A stretch of 63,003 nt of DNA from Streptomyces inhibens. Lineage in GTDB: Bacteria > Actinomycetota > Actinomycetes > Streptomycetales > Streptomycetaceae. Under the pieces are notes generated by a model. The model did not search any database, was not told the DNA's origin, and saw nothing but the letters and a program-made list of their open reading frames with translations. Below are positions 47,454 to 55,041 of the stretch, piece after piece. How positions within the stretch are numbered: the stretch's first letter is position 1; every line of letters begins with the position of its first letter. The position numbers were made by a program, and so were the translations under genes. The DNA is taken from the NCBI RefSeq assembly GCF_003389455.1, contig NZ_QUAC01000021.1, positions 1 through 63,003 on the forward strand, written 5' to 3'.

Positions 47454-48368
47454 ATGCCGGCAGACATCACCGCAGACGCTCCCGCCCCCACCGCCTCAGC
47501 CGCCTCCCGTGCCGCCTCCCGTGCCGCCTCCCGTGCCGCCTTCCGTGCCGCCTACGAGCAGGCGATGGCGCTGTGGCCGGTCCCGGTGGAACGGCTCGAT
47601 CTGGTATCGGAGTTCGGGACCACCCGCGTCAACGCGTGCGGTCCCACCGACGGTCCGCCGCTGGTGCTGCTGCACGGCGGGGGCGTCACCTCGGCCGTCT
47701 GGTACGCCAACGCCGGCGCGCTCTCCCGTACGCACCGGGTCTACGCGGTGGACCAGATGGGCGCGCCGGGGCTCAGCGTGCCCGGCGGACGGGCGCTGCG
47801 GCGGCCGGAGGATCTGCCGGCCTGGCTCGACGGTGTGCTCGACGGGCTCGGTCTGGACTCGGCCGCGGTGCTGGGGCATTCGTACGGCGGCTGGATTGCC
47901 CTGAGTTACGCGGTGCATGCGCGGGACCGCCTGGACCGACTGGTGTTGCTCGACCCGACACAGTGTTTCGCCGGGTACCGGGCGTCGTACCTGCTGCGCG
48001 CGCTGCCGCTGTTCGTACGGCCCGGGGAGCGGAGCACCCGGCGGTTCCTGGCGTGGGAGACCCGGGGCGCGCCGCTCGCGCCGGAACTGGTGCGGCTGAT
48101 GGGGCTGGGCGCCCTCGCGTTCCGCGGGGCGAAGGTGGTCACCGGGCCGCGGCCGGATACCGCCCGGCTGGGCGGGGCCGGGGTGCCGGTCCTGGTGCTG
48201 CTGGCGGAGCGCAGCCGGGCGCATGATCTGCGGCGGGTCGCCGCAGGGGCCGGGCGGATGCCGGCGGACGTACGGATCGAGACCGTGGCGGGCGTCAGCC
48301 ATCACTCGTTGCCGGACGGCCGGGCCGAGGAACTCGACCGGCGGGTGCTCGACTTCCTGAGGGCCTGA
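47454..48368 (+). CDS. Alpha/beta hydrolase
   Basis: The 304-aa protein starts at ATG 47454 after AGGGG. The oxyanion region is LVLLHGGGVTSAVWY, and the nucleophile elbow GHSYGGW has Ser in G-x-S-x-G. The likely acid lies after the cap domain, and the catalytic His is in VAGVSHHSLPDGR. The N-terminus has an Ala/Ser/Arg repeat (ASRAASRAASRAAFRAA). It is presumably repressed by the divergent MarR and induced by a substrate. The substrate is unknown. Confidence 0.9.
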   Translation: MPADITADAPAPTASAASRAASRAASRAAFRAAYEQAMALWPVPVERLDLVSEFGTTRVNACGPTDGPPLVLLHGGGVTSAVWYANAGALSRTHRVYAVDQMGAPGLSVPGGRALRRPEDLPAWLDGVLDGLGLDSAAVLGHSYGGWIALSYAVHARDRLDRLVLLDPTQCFAGYRASYLLRALPLFVRPGERSTRRFLAWETRGAPLAPELVRLMGLGALAFRGAKVVTGPRPDTARLGGAGVPVLVLLAERSRAHDLRRVAAGAGRMPADVRIETVAGVSHHSLPDGRAEELDRRVLDFLRA

Positions 48369-48496
48369 GCCGGCTCACGGCCGCCGCCCGTCCCGCAAGC
48401 CCCTCGCACGTCCCTCCTGCCCGACGTACCGCCGTACGCGGCGGGCCGCCGCTTCGCGAGGAGGCTGTCCATCCACAGCGGACGACAAAAGGCAAA

Positions 48497-48520
48497 GGCA
48501 AGGAGATCCCACTCCTTGCC
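48497..48520. repeat. Inverted repeat upstream of the glycosyltransferase
   Basis: GGCAAGGAG-ATCCCA-CTCCTTGCC is a 9-bp perfect stem 24 nt upstream of the RAE. It may be a terminator for the hydrolase gene or part of the glycosyltransferase promoter region; AACTTATAGCG follows at 48527-48537. Confidence 0.6.
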
Positions 48521-48543
48521 ACTCTCAACTTATAGCGGACCGG

Positions 48544-48562
48544 GGGGCTTGCGGCAAGGCCC
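48544..48562 (+). promoter_or_regulatory. Rifamycin-associated element (RAE)
   Basis: GGGGCTTGCGGCAAGGCCC is, as I know it, the exact 19-bp inverted-repeat RAE found in promoters of rifamycin-inactivating genes (rgt, rph, rox) and helR in actinomycetes. It lies 59 nt upstream of the glycosyltransferase start. Confidence 0.85.
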
Positions 48563-48621
48563 GGGTTGTACCGCAGAATCGGCGGCCGAATGCCAGAACC
48601 TGCGGATATGGGAGTCACGAA

Positions 48622-49857
48622 GTGCGAGTGTTGTTGACGACGTGGGGATCGCGCGGAGATGTCGAACCGCTGGCGGGACTGGCGGTGGGGTTGCGGGAAC
48701 TCGGTGCGGAGGCGCGGGTGTGCGCGCCGCCGGACGAGGAGTTCGCGGCGCTGCTGGCGCGTGTCGGCGTGGAGCTGGTGCCGCTCGGCCCGACGGTGCG
48801 CTCGGTGGTCGCCGGCACGAAGCCACCGACGGCCAAAGACGCGTTCCGGCTCGCTCCCGAGCTGGTCGCCGCGCGGTTCGACACGCTCACCGCGGCGGCC
48901 GAGGGATGTGACGCGCTGCTGGCGACCGGCCTGATGCCGGCCGGCGCACGGGACGTGGCCGAGAAACTGGGCATCCGCTACGTGCTCGCGTGCTTCCACA
49001 TCTTCGGGCTGCCGTCGCGGCACTTCCCTCCGGGGCGGCGGCCGGGCACGCCGTCCCCGCAGGACGAGACCGACAACCGGGTGCTGTGGGAGCAGGACGC
49101 CCAGCGGGTGAACGCGTTGTACGGCGAGGCGCTCAACAGCCATCGGGCGGCGATCGGCCTGCCGCCGGTGGACAACGTCCGCGACTACGTCCTCACCGAC
49201 CAGCCGTGGCTGGCGGCGGACGCGACGCTGTGTCCGTCGCAGGGCATGACGGACCTCGACATCGTGCAGACCGGGGCGTGGATCCTGCCCGACGAACGTC
49301 CGCTCCCGGAAGAGCTGGAGGCGTTCCTGGACGCCGGCGCACCGCCGGTGTACGTGGGCTTCGGCAGCATGGCCGCGCACGCCCCGAAGGACATCGCCCG
49401 GGTGGCCATTGAAGCGAGCCGTGCGCAGGGGCGCCGCGTACTCCTTGCCCGCGGCTGGGCCGACCTGGCCCCGATCGACGACGCCGACGACTGCTTCGTC
49501 GTCGGCGAGGTCAACCAGCAGGCGCTGTTCCGCCGGGTGGCCGCCGTCGTGCACCACGGCGGCGCGGGCACCACGACGACGGCCACCCGGGCCGGCGCGC
49601 CTCAGGTGGTGATCCCCCTGATCGCGGACCAGCCGTACTGGGCCGGCCGGATCGCCGAGCTGGGCATCGGCGCGGCACACGACGGCCCGACGCCTACCTT
49701 CGAGTCCCTGTCGGCCGCCCTCACAACGGCCCTGATGCCCGAGACCCGAGCGCGAGCGAGCGCCGTGGCCGGCACGATCCGCACCGACGGGGCGACGGTG
49801 GCCGCGAAACTGCTGCTCGACGCAGTCAGCCGGGAAAGGCCGCCCGTGTCCGCGTGA
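48622..49857 (+). CDS. rgt: GT1-family macrolide-type glycosyltransferase, probable rifamycin glycosyltransferase
   Basis: The 411-aa GT-B enzyme starts at GTG 48622 after GGGAG. The N-terminal acceptor domain begins VLLTTWGSRGDVEPLAGLAVGLRELG. The C-terminal nucleotide-sugar domain contains YVGFGSMAAHAPKD and the family signature AAVVHHGGAGTTTTATRAGAPQVVIPLIADQPYWAGRI. Sequence alone says UDP-sugar:natural-product glycosyltransferase. The RAE directly upstream identifies it as an Rgt-type enzyme that inactivates rifamycins by glycosylating the ansa-chain hydroxyl. It is a stand-alone gene with no biosynthetic cluster around it, as expected for resistance. Confidence 0.85.
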   Translation: MRVLLTTWGSRGDVEPLAGLAVGLRELGAEARVCAPPDEEFAALLARVGVELVPLGPTVRSVVAGTKPPTAKDAFRLAPELVAARFDTLTAAAEGCDALLATGLMPAGARDVAEKLGIRYVLACFHIFGLPSRHFPPGRRPGTPSPQDETDNRVLWEQDAQRVNALYGEALNSHRAAIGLPPVDNVRDYVLTDQPWLAADATLCPSQGMTDLDIVQTGAWILPDERPLPEELEAFLDAGAPPVYVGFGSMAAHAPKDIARVAIEASRAQGRRVLLARGWADLAPIDDADDCFVVGEVNQQALFRRVAAVVHHGGAGTTTTATRAGAPQVVIPLIADQPYWAGRIAELGIGAAHDGPTPTFESLSAALTTALMPETRARASAVAGTIRTDGATVAAKLLLDAVSRERPPVSA

Positions 49858-49922
49858 ATCACACGGAATCGTCGAGCCAGGGACCGGCGGGCGACGGCAC
49901 CGGCTTCCGGGATCGCGGTGTG

Positions 49923-50247
49923 TCAGGAGTTCCAAGGAGCAGGGAGGACCCCCGCCGGCAGCGGCTCCCGGCGCTCCCGCCACTCCTCGGGGAGCGCCGC
50001 CACCCCCGTACGGGCCGCGACCACCCCGCCCGCGATGGCGCAGGTGGTGTCCACATCGCCGAGGCCGGCCGCGGTGGTCCAGAGGGCGGACGCCAGTTCC
50101 TCCCACGCGGCGGGGTGCGGCGTGCCGCGATCAGCTCACGGGACGCGTCCACGGGGCGGAACAGCGGGAAGAAGCGCTCCCCGAAGGCGTCGCCGAACGC
50201 CAGGCCTTCGATGCTGCCGCGGCCCGGTGGGGATGGTCGTCCATGGC
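49923..50247 (-). pseudogene. ADP-ribosylglycohydrolase, internally deleted
   Basis: Near 50240, ATG-GAC-GAC begins a start-like frame; shifted by one is SIEGLAFGDAFGERFFPLFR, the family N-terminus with its metal-site region. About 20 codons later the frame changes again and reads AAWEELASALWTTAAGLGDVDTTCAIAGGVVAART, the C-terminal metal-binding motif (DxDTTCAIAGG). It then continues GVAALPEEWRERREPLP to TGA at 49923. The central 200-plus residues are missing. Two frame breaks and the deletion make it non-functional. Intact enzymes remove ADP-ribose from proteins or metabolites. Confidence 0.8.
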
Positions 50248-50282
50248 CGAATCCTGCCACGCGGGGCAGTGACCCGCCCCGT

Positions 50283-51392
50283 TCAGCCCTCCCCCGCCCC
50301 CTCCGCGATCGCCGCCGCGACCTCCGCCGTACGGGCCTCCTCCTCGGCGGCGAAGCGTTCCGCGTCCAGCTTTTCGGCGAGCTCCTCGTCCTGGGCCATC
50401 AGCAGATCGAGATTGGAGTCGCCCAGGTCGAAGACGCCCATGTCCACATAGGCGCGCTGCAGCCGCTCGCCCCACAGGCCGATGTCCTTCACGCACGGCA
50501 CTATGCGGCTGAAGAGCAGCTTCCGGAAGAGGTGCAGGAATTCGGAGCGCTCGGTGAATTCGGCGGCCTCCTTGGGGGGAATGCCGAAGTTCTCCAGGAC
50601 TTCCAGGCCGCGCAGCCGGTCGCGCATCAAATAGCAGCCCTCGATGACGAACTCCTCGCGTTCGCGCAGTTCGGCGTCGGTGAGCTGCTTGTAGTAGTCG
50701 CGCAGCGCCATCCGCCCGAAGGCGACATGGCGCGCCTCGTCCTGCATGACGTACGCGAGGATCTGCTTGGGCAGCGGCTTGGTGGTGGTGTCGCGGATCA
50801 TGCCGAAGGCAGCCAGCGCCAGGCCCTCTATCAGCACCTGCATACCGAGGTACGGCATGTCCCAGCGGGAGTCCTTGAGGGTGTCGCCCAGCAGCGCCTG
50901 GAGGTTGTCGTTGACCGGGTAGAGCATCCCGATCTTTTCCTGGAGGAAGCGGCTGTAGATCTCGGCGTGCCGCGCCTCGTCCATGGTCTGGGTGGCGGAG
51001 TAGAACTTCGCGTCGAGATCGGGGACGGATTCGACGATCCGCGCCGCGCACACCATCGCGCCCTGCTCGCCGTGCAGGAACTGGCTGAACTGCCAGGAGG
51101 TGTAGTGCTGGCGCAGATCGCCGCGGTCCTTCTCGGACATTTTGTCCCAGTACTTGGTGCCGTACAGGGACATGGACTCATCGGGGGTGCCGAGCGGATC
51201 CCTGGGATCCACCTCCAGCTCCCAGTCGATCCGCAGATTGGCGTCCCACTGCTTGTCCTTGCCCTTCTGGTAGAGCGCGAGCAGCCGGTCGCGTCCGTCG
51301 TCGTACTCCCAGCTGAAGCGGGCCGCGCCGGAGGCGGGCACCTTCCACAGCGGGTCGCCAGGATCCTGCACATAGAGGTCTCGGGTCGACAC
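50283..51392 (-). CDS. Ferritin-like di-iron protein, R2-like
   Basis: The 369-aa protein starts at GTG 51392 (VSTRDLYVQDPG), chosen for AGGAGG 6 nt upstream. Carboxylate-bridged di-iron ligands are suggested by QFLHGEQGAMV, TMDEARHAEIYSRFL, LIEGLALAAFG and MQDEARHVAFGR, the E...ExxH...E...ExxH pattern of ferritin-like oxidases. The product is probably cytosolic and an O2-dependent oxidase or storage protein of unknown substrate. It is divergent from the AurF-like gene, which also encodes a di-iron enzyme, with a shared 165-nt control region. Confidence 0.85.
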   Translation of the reverse strand: MSTRDLYVQDPGDPLWKVPASGAARFSWEYDDGRDRLLALYQKGKDKQWDANLRIDWELEVDPRDPLGTPDESMSLYGTKYWDKMSEKDRGDLRQHYTSWQFSQFLHGEQGAMVCAARIVESVPDLDAKFYSATQTMDEARHAEIYSRFLQEKIGMLYPVNDNLQALLGDTLKDSRWDMPYLGMQVLIEGLALAAFGMIRDTTTKPLPKQILAYVMQDEARHVAFGRMALRDYYKQLTDAELREREEFVIEGCYLMRDRLRGLEVLENFGIPPKEAAEFTERSEFLHLFRKLLFSRIVPCVKDIGLWGERLQRAYVDMGVFDLGDSNLDLLMAQDEELAEKLDAERFAAEEEARTAEVAAAIAEGAGEG

Positions 51393-51557
51393 GGGGCGCC
51401 TCCTCGGCTCGCCAAACGCCTTGTCATGGGCGGTGGTTGGCAGGCTCACACGCTTCTTACCGACGGGTCAATAACCCGTGCACGAGGGATTGACGAGCTT
51501 GCTGACAAGCAGTCTCATAAGAGTCGTCCCCAACCCGCTAGCGAGGTAGCCACAGCC
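51393..51557. promoter_or_regulatory. Divergent promoter region of the two di-iron genes
   Basis: This 165-nt region contains TTGACG at 51490-51495 followed, at 19-20 nt spacing, by TCATAAG (51515-51521), a plausible promoter for the AurF-like gene. A small repeat GCTTGCTGACAAGC (51497-51510) may be an operator for the downstream TetR. Confidence 0.4.
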
Positions 51558-52505
51558 ATGACGAGCGCGCCCACCGCAATGACCGCGACGGACACCGAAG
51601 TCCTGCGGGACGCCCTCGGTCTGCTCAAGGACCGGGAACAGGTCGCCGAGCGGTTGCTCGACTCCTCCGCCAAGCACTCCTTCGACCCCGACACCGAGCT
51701 CGACTGGGACGCGCCGCTCGAAGCGGGCAAGTGGTTCTGGCCGCCGGAGCTGGTCTCGCTCTACGACACGCCCCTGTGGAAGAAGATGTCGCTGGAGCAG
51801 CAGCAGGACCTCTCCCGGCACGAGGCCGCCTCGCTCGCCTCGCTGGGCATCTGGTTCGAGATCATCCTGATGCAGCTGCTCGTACGGCATATCTACGACA
51901 AGCCGGTGACCAGCGCACATGTCCGCTACGCGCTCACCGAGATCGCCGATGAGTGCCGGCACTCCAAGATGTTCGCCCGCATGATCCACAAGGGCGGGGC
52001 GCCGGCGTACCCGGTCTCCCGGCTCAACCACAACCTCGCCCGCGTCCTGAAGACGGTCTCCACCACCCCGGGTTCGTTCGCCTGCACCCTGCTCGGCGAG
52101 GAGATCCTGGACTGGATGCAGCGGCTGACCTTCCCGGACGAGCGGGTACAGACCATCGTGCGCGGGGTGACCCGGATCCATGTCGTCGAGGAGGCCCGGC
52201 ACGTCCGCTACGCCCGCGAGGAGCTGCGCCGCCAGATGGTCACCGCGCCGCGCTGGGAACGGGAGTTGACCCGCATCAGCTCCGGCGAGGCGGCGCGGGT
52301 CTTCTCCCTCGCCTTCGTCAATCCGGATGTCTACACCAATGTCGGGCTGGACAAGCGCGAGGCCGTCGCCCAGGTGAGGGCCAGCGGCCACCGCCGGGAG
52401 GTGATGCAGTCCGGCGCCCGGCGGCTGACCGACTTCCTCGACGAGATCGGCGTACTGCGCGGTATGGGCCGCAGGTTGTGGCGCAGCTCGGGCCTGCTGG
52501 CCTGA
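51558..52505 (+). CDS. AurF-family di-iron N-oxygenase
   Basis: The 315-aa protein starts at ATG 51558 with GAGG upstream. It contains EIADECRHSKMF (ExxH), LGEEILDWMQR and VVEEARHVRYAREEL, the ligand set of AurF (p-aminobenzoate N-oxygenase), with the AurF-type 'DPDTELDWDAPLEAGKWFWPPELVSLYDTPLW' start region. Family members oxidise aryl amines; many chromosomal homologues have no known substrate. A TetR gene follows 74 nt later on the same strand. Confidence 0.88.
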   Translation: MTSAPTAMTATDTEVLRDALGLLKDREQVAERLLDSSAKHSFDPDTELDWDAPLEAGKWFWPPELVSLYDTPLWKKMSLEQQQDLSRHEAASLASLGIWFEIILMQLLVRHIYDKPVTSAHVRYALTEIADECRHSKMFARMIHKGGAPAYPVSRLNHNLARVLKTVSTTPGSFACTLLGEEILDWMQRLTFPDERVQTIVRGVTRIHVVEEARHVRYAREELRRQMVTAPRWERELTRISSGEAARVFSLAFVNPDVYTNVGLDKREAVAQVRASGHRREVMQSGARRLTDFLDEIGVLRGMGRRLWRSSGLLA

Positions 52506-52579
52506 AGGCGTCCGCCGGAGCCCCCGTACGGCACGAGCACATGTGCGAACCGAAATCCGGGGCGGCTACGCTGCTGCCC

Positions 52580-53341
52580 ATGAACGGCAGCGGCATCGCC
52601 CCAGCAGTACCCCGACCCGCCTATCGCAGGCTGAGCGTCGAGCAACGCCGCAGCCAACTGCTCGCCGCCGCGCTCGGCCTGTTCGCGCAGCGTGCGCCCG
52701 AGGATGTCTCGCTGGACGATGTCGCGGCCGCCGCCGAGGTCTCGCGCCCGCTCGTCTACCGCTACTTCCCGGGCGGCAAGCAGCAGTTGTACGAGGCCGC
52801 GCTGCGCAGCGCGGCCGACATCCTGGAGCGCTGCTTCGCCGAGCCGGAGACCGGCCCGCTCACCCAGCGGCTGTCCCGCGCCCTGGACCGCTATCTGGCG
52901 TTCGTCGACGAGCACGACGCCGGGTTCAGTGCGCTGCTCCAGGGCGGCAGCGTCGTGGAGACCACCCGTACGTCCGCGATCGTGGACGAGGTACGGCGTG
53001 CCGCGGCCGACCAGATCCTGCGGCATCTGGGCGAGCCCGAACCGGGCCTGCGGCTGCGGATGACCGTCCGGATGTGGATCACCGCGGTCGAGGCCGCGTC
53101 CCTGATCTGGCTCGACGAGGACAAGCAGCCCGCCCTCGACGAGCTGCGGGACTGGCTGGTCGACCACTTCATCGCGCTGCTGACCGCGACCGCGGCCCGG
53201 GATCCGCAGACCGCGCGGGTGACCCGCGCCGCGCTGGCGCTGGAGACCTCCGACGGCCCGGCCGGCGATCTGGCCGGCCGCATACTGCCCGTCGTGAGCG
53301 ACGCCGCACACCTGCTGCGACCTGCGGCTCCGCTGCGGTGA
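52580..53341 (+). CDS. TetR-family regulator
   Basis: The 253-aa protein has an N-terminal HTH EQRRSQLLAAALGLFAQRAPEDVSLDDVAAAAEVSRPLVYRYFPGGKQQLYEAAL, complete and typical. The C-terminal ligand domain is large and helical (FVDEHDAGFSALLQGGSVVETTRTSAIVDEVRR...MWITAVEAASLIWLDED). It follows the AurF-like gene and probably controls it and perhaps the divergent ferritin-like gene. Confidence 0.9.
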   Translation: MNGSGIAPAVPRPAYRRLSVEQRRSQLLAAALGLFAQRAPEDVSLDDVAAAAEVSRPLVYRYFPGGKQQLYEAALRSAADILERCFAEPETGPLTQRLSRALDRYLAFVDEHDAGFSALLQGGSVVETTRTSAIVDEVRRAAADQILRHLGEPEPGLRLRMTVRMWITAVEAASLIWLDEDKQPALDELRDWLVDHFIALLTATAARDPQTARVTRAALALETSDGPAGDLAGRILPVVSDAAHLLRPAAPLR

Positions 53342-53404
53342 CCGATCGGCGCGCCCCGGCGGCCCGGGGCCCGGCCGCGCGCCCGGTGGTGTGAGACTGA
53401 GGGT

Positions 53405-53668
53405 GTGAGAAGCGAGAACACCCTCTTCGTCGGCGGGCCACTGGACGGCCGGGTCCTGCCGGTGCTGCTCGGGATGACCGGCCAGCCACCGAAGACGTAC
53501 GAGGTCCCGGTGCCCCACGACGACGGGCGGCCGCCCACGCTGCATGTCTACCGGCGGGTCCCGGGGCGGGTGGGGCGCCTGGGGCTGCCGAAGGGGTGGA
53601 AGTACGAGTACGACCCGGAGGGCAAGCCGTCGGGCGGCCTCAAGTGGCCCTGGCGAAAGACCCCTTGA
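53405..53668 (+). CDS. Small conserved hypothetical protein
   Basis: The 87-aa protein starts at GTG 53405. It is hydrophilic, beginning SENTLFVGGPLDGRVLPVLLG and ending in an Arg/Lys/Trp-rich PKGWKYEYDPEGKPSGGLKWPW. The start GGPLDG recurs in many Streptomyces small proteins. No signal peptide or membrane segment is seen. Function unknown. Confidence 0.65.
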   Translation: MRSENTLFVGGPLDGRVLPVLLGMTGQPPKTYEVPVPHDDGRPPTLHVYRRVPGRVGRLGLPKGWKYEYDPEGKPSGGLKWPWRKTP

Positions 53669-53703
53669 GCCCTCCTGCCGCGGACACGCACCCTCGCCAC
53701 CCA

Positions 53704-53719
53704 TCTGGTCCGGACCATT
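53704..53719. promoter_or_regulatory. DasR-type operator (dre) 1 of the chitinase gene
   Basis: TCTGGTCCGGACCATT matches the dre consensus ACTGGTCTAGACCACT at 12 of 16 positions. Its 3' end touches the -35-like TTGACA (53718-53723). Confidence 0.7.
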
Positions 53720-53725
53720 GACAGC

Positions 53726-53741
53726 AGTGGTCTAGTCCTGT
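53726..53741. promoter_or_regulatory. DasR-type operator (dre) 2 of the chitinase gene
   Basis: AGTGGTCTAGTCCTGT also matches dre at 12 of 16 positions. It lies in the spacer after TTGACA. Two such sites around the promoter are the classic arrangement of Streptomyces chitinase genes. Confidence 0.7.
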
Positions 53742-53865
53742 TTGCTGCCTGCCCAGGGAGCCGCCCCGCGCCTCTCCGGCAGACCCCACCCCTCAGGGGC
53801 GGCCCCCTCCCCACTCGACCCGCGCGCACCCCCTCGTAGCGCCGTCGGCAAAAGGAGCAGCCCCC

Positions 53866-54984
53866 ATGCGCCTCCGGTCCCCCCTGCTGATATCCGCCGC
53901 CCTCGCGGGCGCCGTGACCGTCCTGGGCATCACCCCCGAGGCGAGCGCCGCGCGGCCCGCCGCCGCCCTCCCCTCGCACGCCCTCGTCGGCTATCTCCAC
54001 ACCAGCTTCGCCAACGGCTCCGGCTACACCCGGCTCGCCGACGTCCCCGACAGCTGGGACATCATCGATCTGGCCTTCGGCGAGCCGACCTCCACCACCT
54101 CCGGCGACATCCGCTTCTCGCTCTGTCCACGGAGCGAGTGCCCCGGAGTGGAGTCCGAGGACGAGTTCAAGGCCGCGGTCAAGGCCAAGCAGGCGGCCGG
54201 CAAGAAGGTGCTGATCTCGATCGGCGGGCAGAACGGCCAGGTCCGGCTGACCACCACCGCGGCCCGGGACACGTTCGTCGCGTCGGTCGGCGCGATCATC
54301 GACCGTTACGGACTGGACGGCCTGGACATCGACTTCGAGGGCCACTCACTGTCCCTGGACACCGGCGACACCGACTTCAAGAACCCGAAGACCCCCGCCG
54401 TCGTGAACCTCATCTCGGCGGTGAAGACCCTCAAGGCCAAGTACGGCGAGAAGTTCACCCTCACCATGGCGCCGGAGACCTTCTTCGTCCAGCTGGGCCA
54501 CCAGTACTACGGCTCGGGCCCCTTCGGCGGCCAGGACCCGCGGGCCGGCGCCTACCTCCCGGTCATCCACGCGCTGCGCGACGACCTCACCCTGCTGCAT
54601 GTGCAGGACTACAACTCGGGCCCGGTCATGGGCCTGGACGAGCAGTACCACACCATGGGCGGCGCGGACTTCCACATCGCGATGACGGACATGCTGCTGG
54701 CCGGCTTCCCGGTGGCCGGCAACAAGGACAATGTCTTCCCGCCCCTGAAGCCCTCCCAGGTCGCGATCGGCCTGCCGGCCTCCGTCAACGCGGGCAACGG
54801 CTACACCTCCCCCGCCGACGTCACCAAGGCCCTCAACTGCCTCACCAAGAACACCGACTGCGGCGGCTACCGACCGCACGGCGCGTGGCCCGATCTGCGC
54901 GGGCTGATGACCTGGTCGGTCAACTGGGACCGCTACGGCAACTGGGAGTTCCAGAAGAACTTCGACGGCTACTTCGGCGGCTGA
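53866..54984 (+). CDS. Secreted GH18 chitinase
   Basis: The 372-aa protein has a signal peptide at residues 1-28 (MRLRSPLLISAALAGAVTVLGITPEASA). A single GH18 TIM barrel follows, with SIGGQNG and the catalytic DGLDIDFEG (D-x-x-D-x-D-x-E; Glu is the proton donor). Substrate-side motifs are MAPETFF and LLHVQDYNS. No chitin-binding module is present. AAGGAG precedes the ATG. It hydrolyses chitin outside the cell and is under probable DasR control. Confidence 0.95.
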   Translation: MRLRSPLLISAALAGAVTVLGITPEASAARPAAALPSHALVGYLHTSFANGSGYTRLADVPDSWDIIDLAFGEPTSTTSGDIRFSLCPRSECPGVESEDEFKAAVKAKQAAGKKVLISIGGQNGQVRLTTTAARDTFVASVGAIIDRYGLDGLDIDFEGHSLSLDTGDTDFKNPKTPAVVNLISAVKTLKAKYGEKFTLTMAPETFFVQLGHQYYGSGPFGGQDPRAGAYLPVIHALRDDLTLLHVQDYNSGPVMGLDEQYHTMGGADFHIAMTDMLLAGFPVAGNKDNVFPPLKPSQVAIGLPASVNAGNGYTSPADVTKALNCLTKNTDCGGYRPHGAWPDLRGLMTWSVNWDRYGNWEFQKNFDGYFGG

Positions 54985-54990
54985 CGGCGT

Positions 54991-55027
54991 CCGCCGGACC
55001 GGTTCCGGGACGGGCCCGGTCCGGCGG
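54991..55027. terminator. Bidirectional terminator between chitinase and monooxygenase genes
   Basis: CCGCCGGACCGG pairs perfectly with CCGGTCCGGCGG (12 bp) between two convergent stops, 7 and 15 nt away. Confidence 0.8.
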
Positions 55028-55041
55028 GGCGCCCCGGCGGA

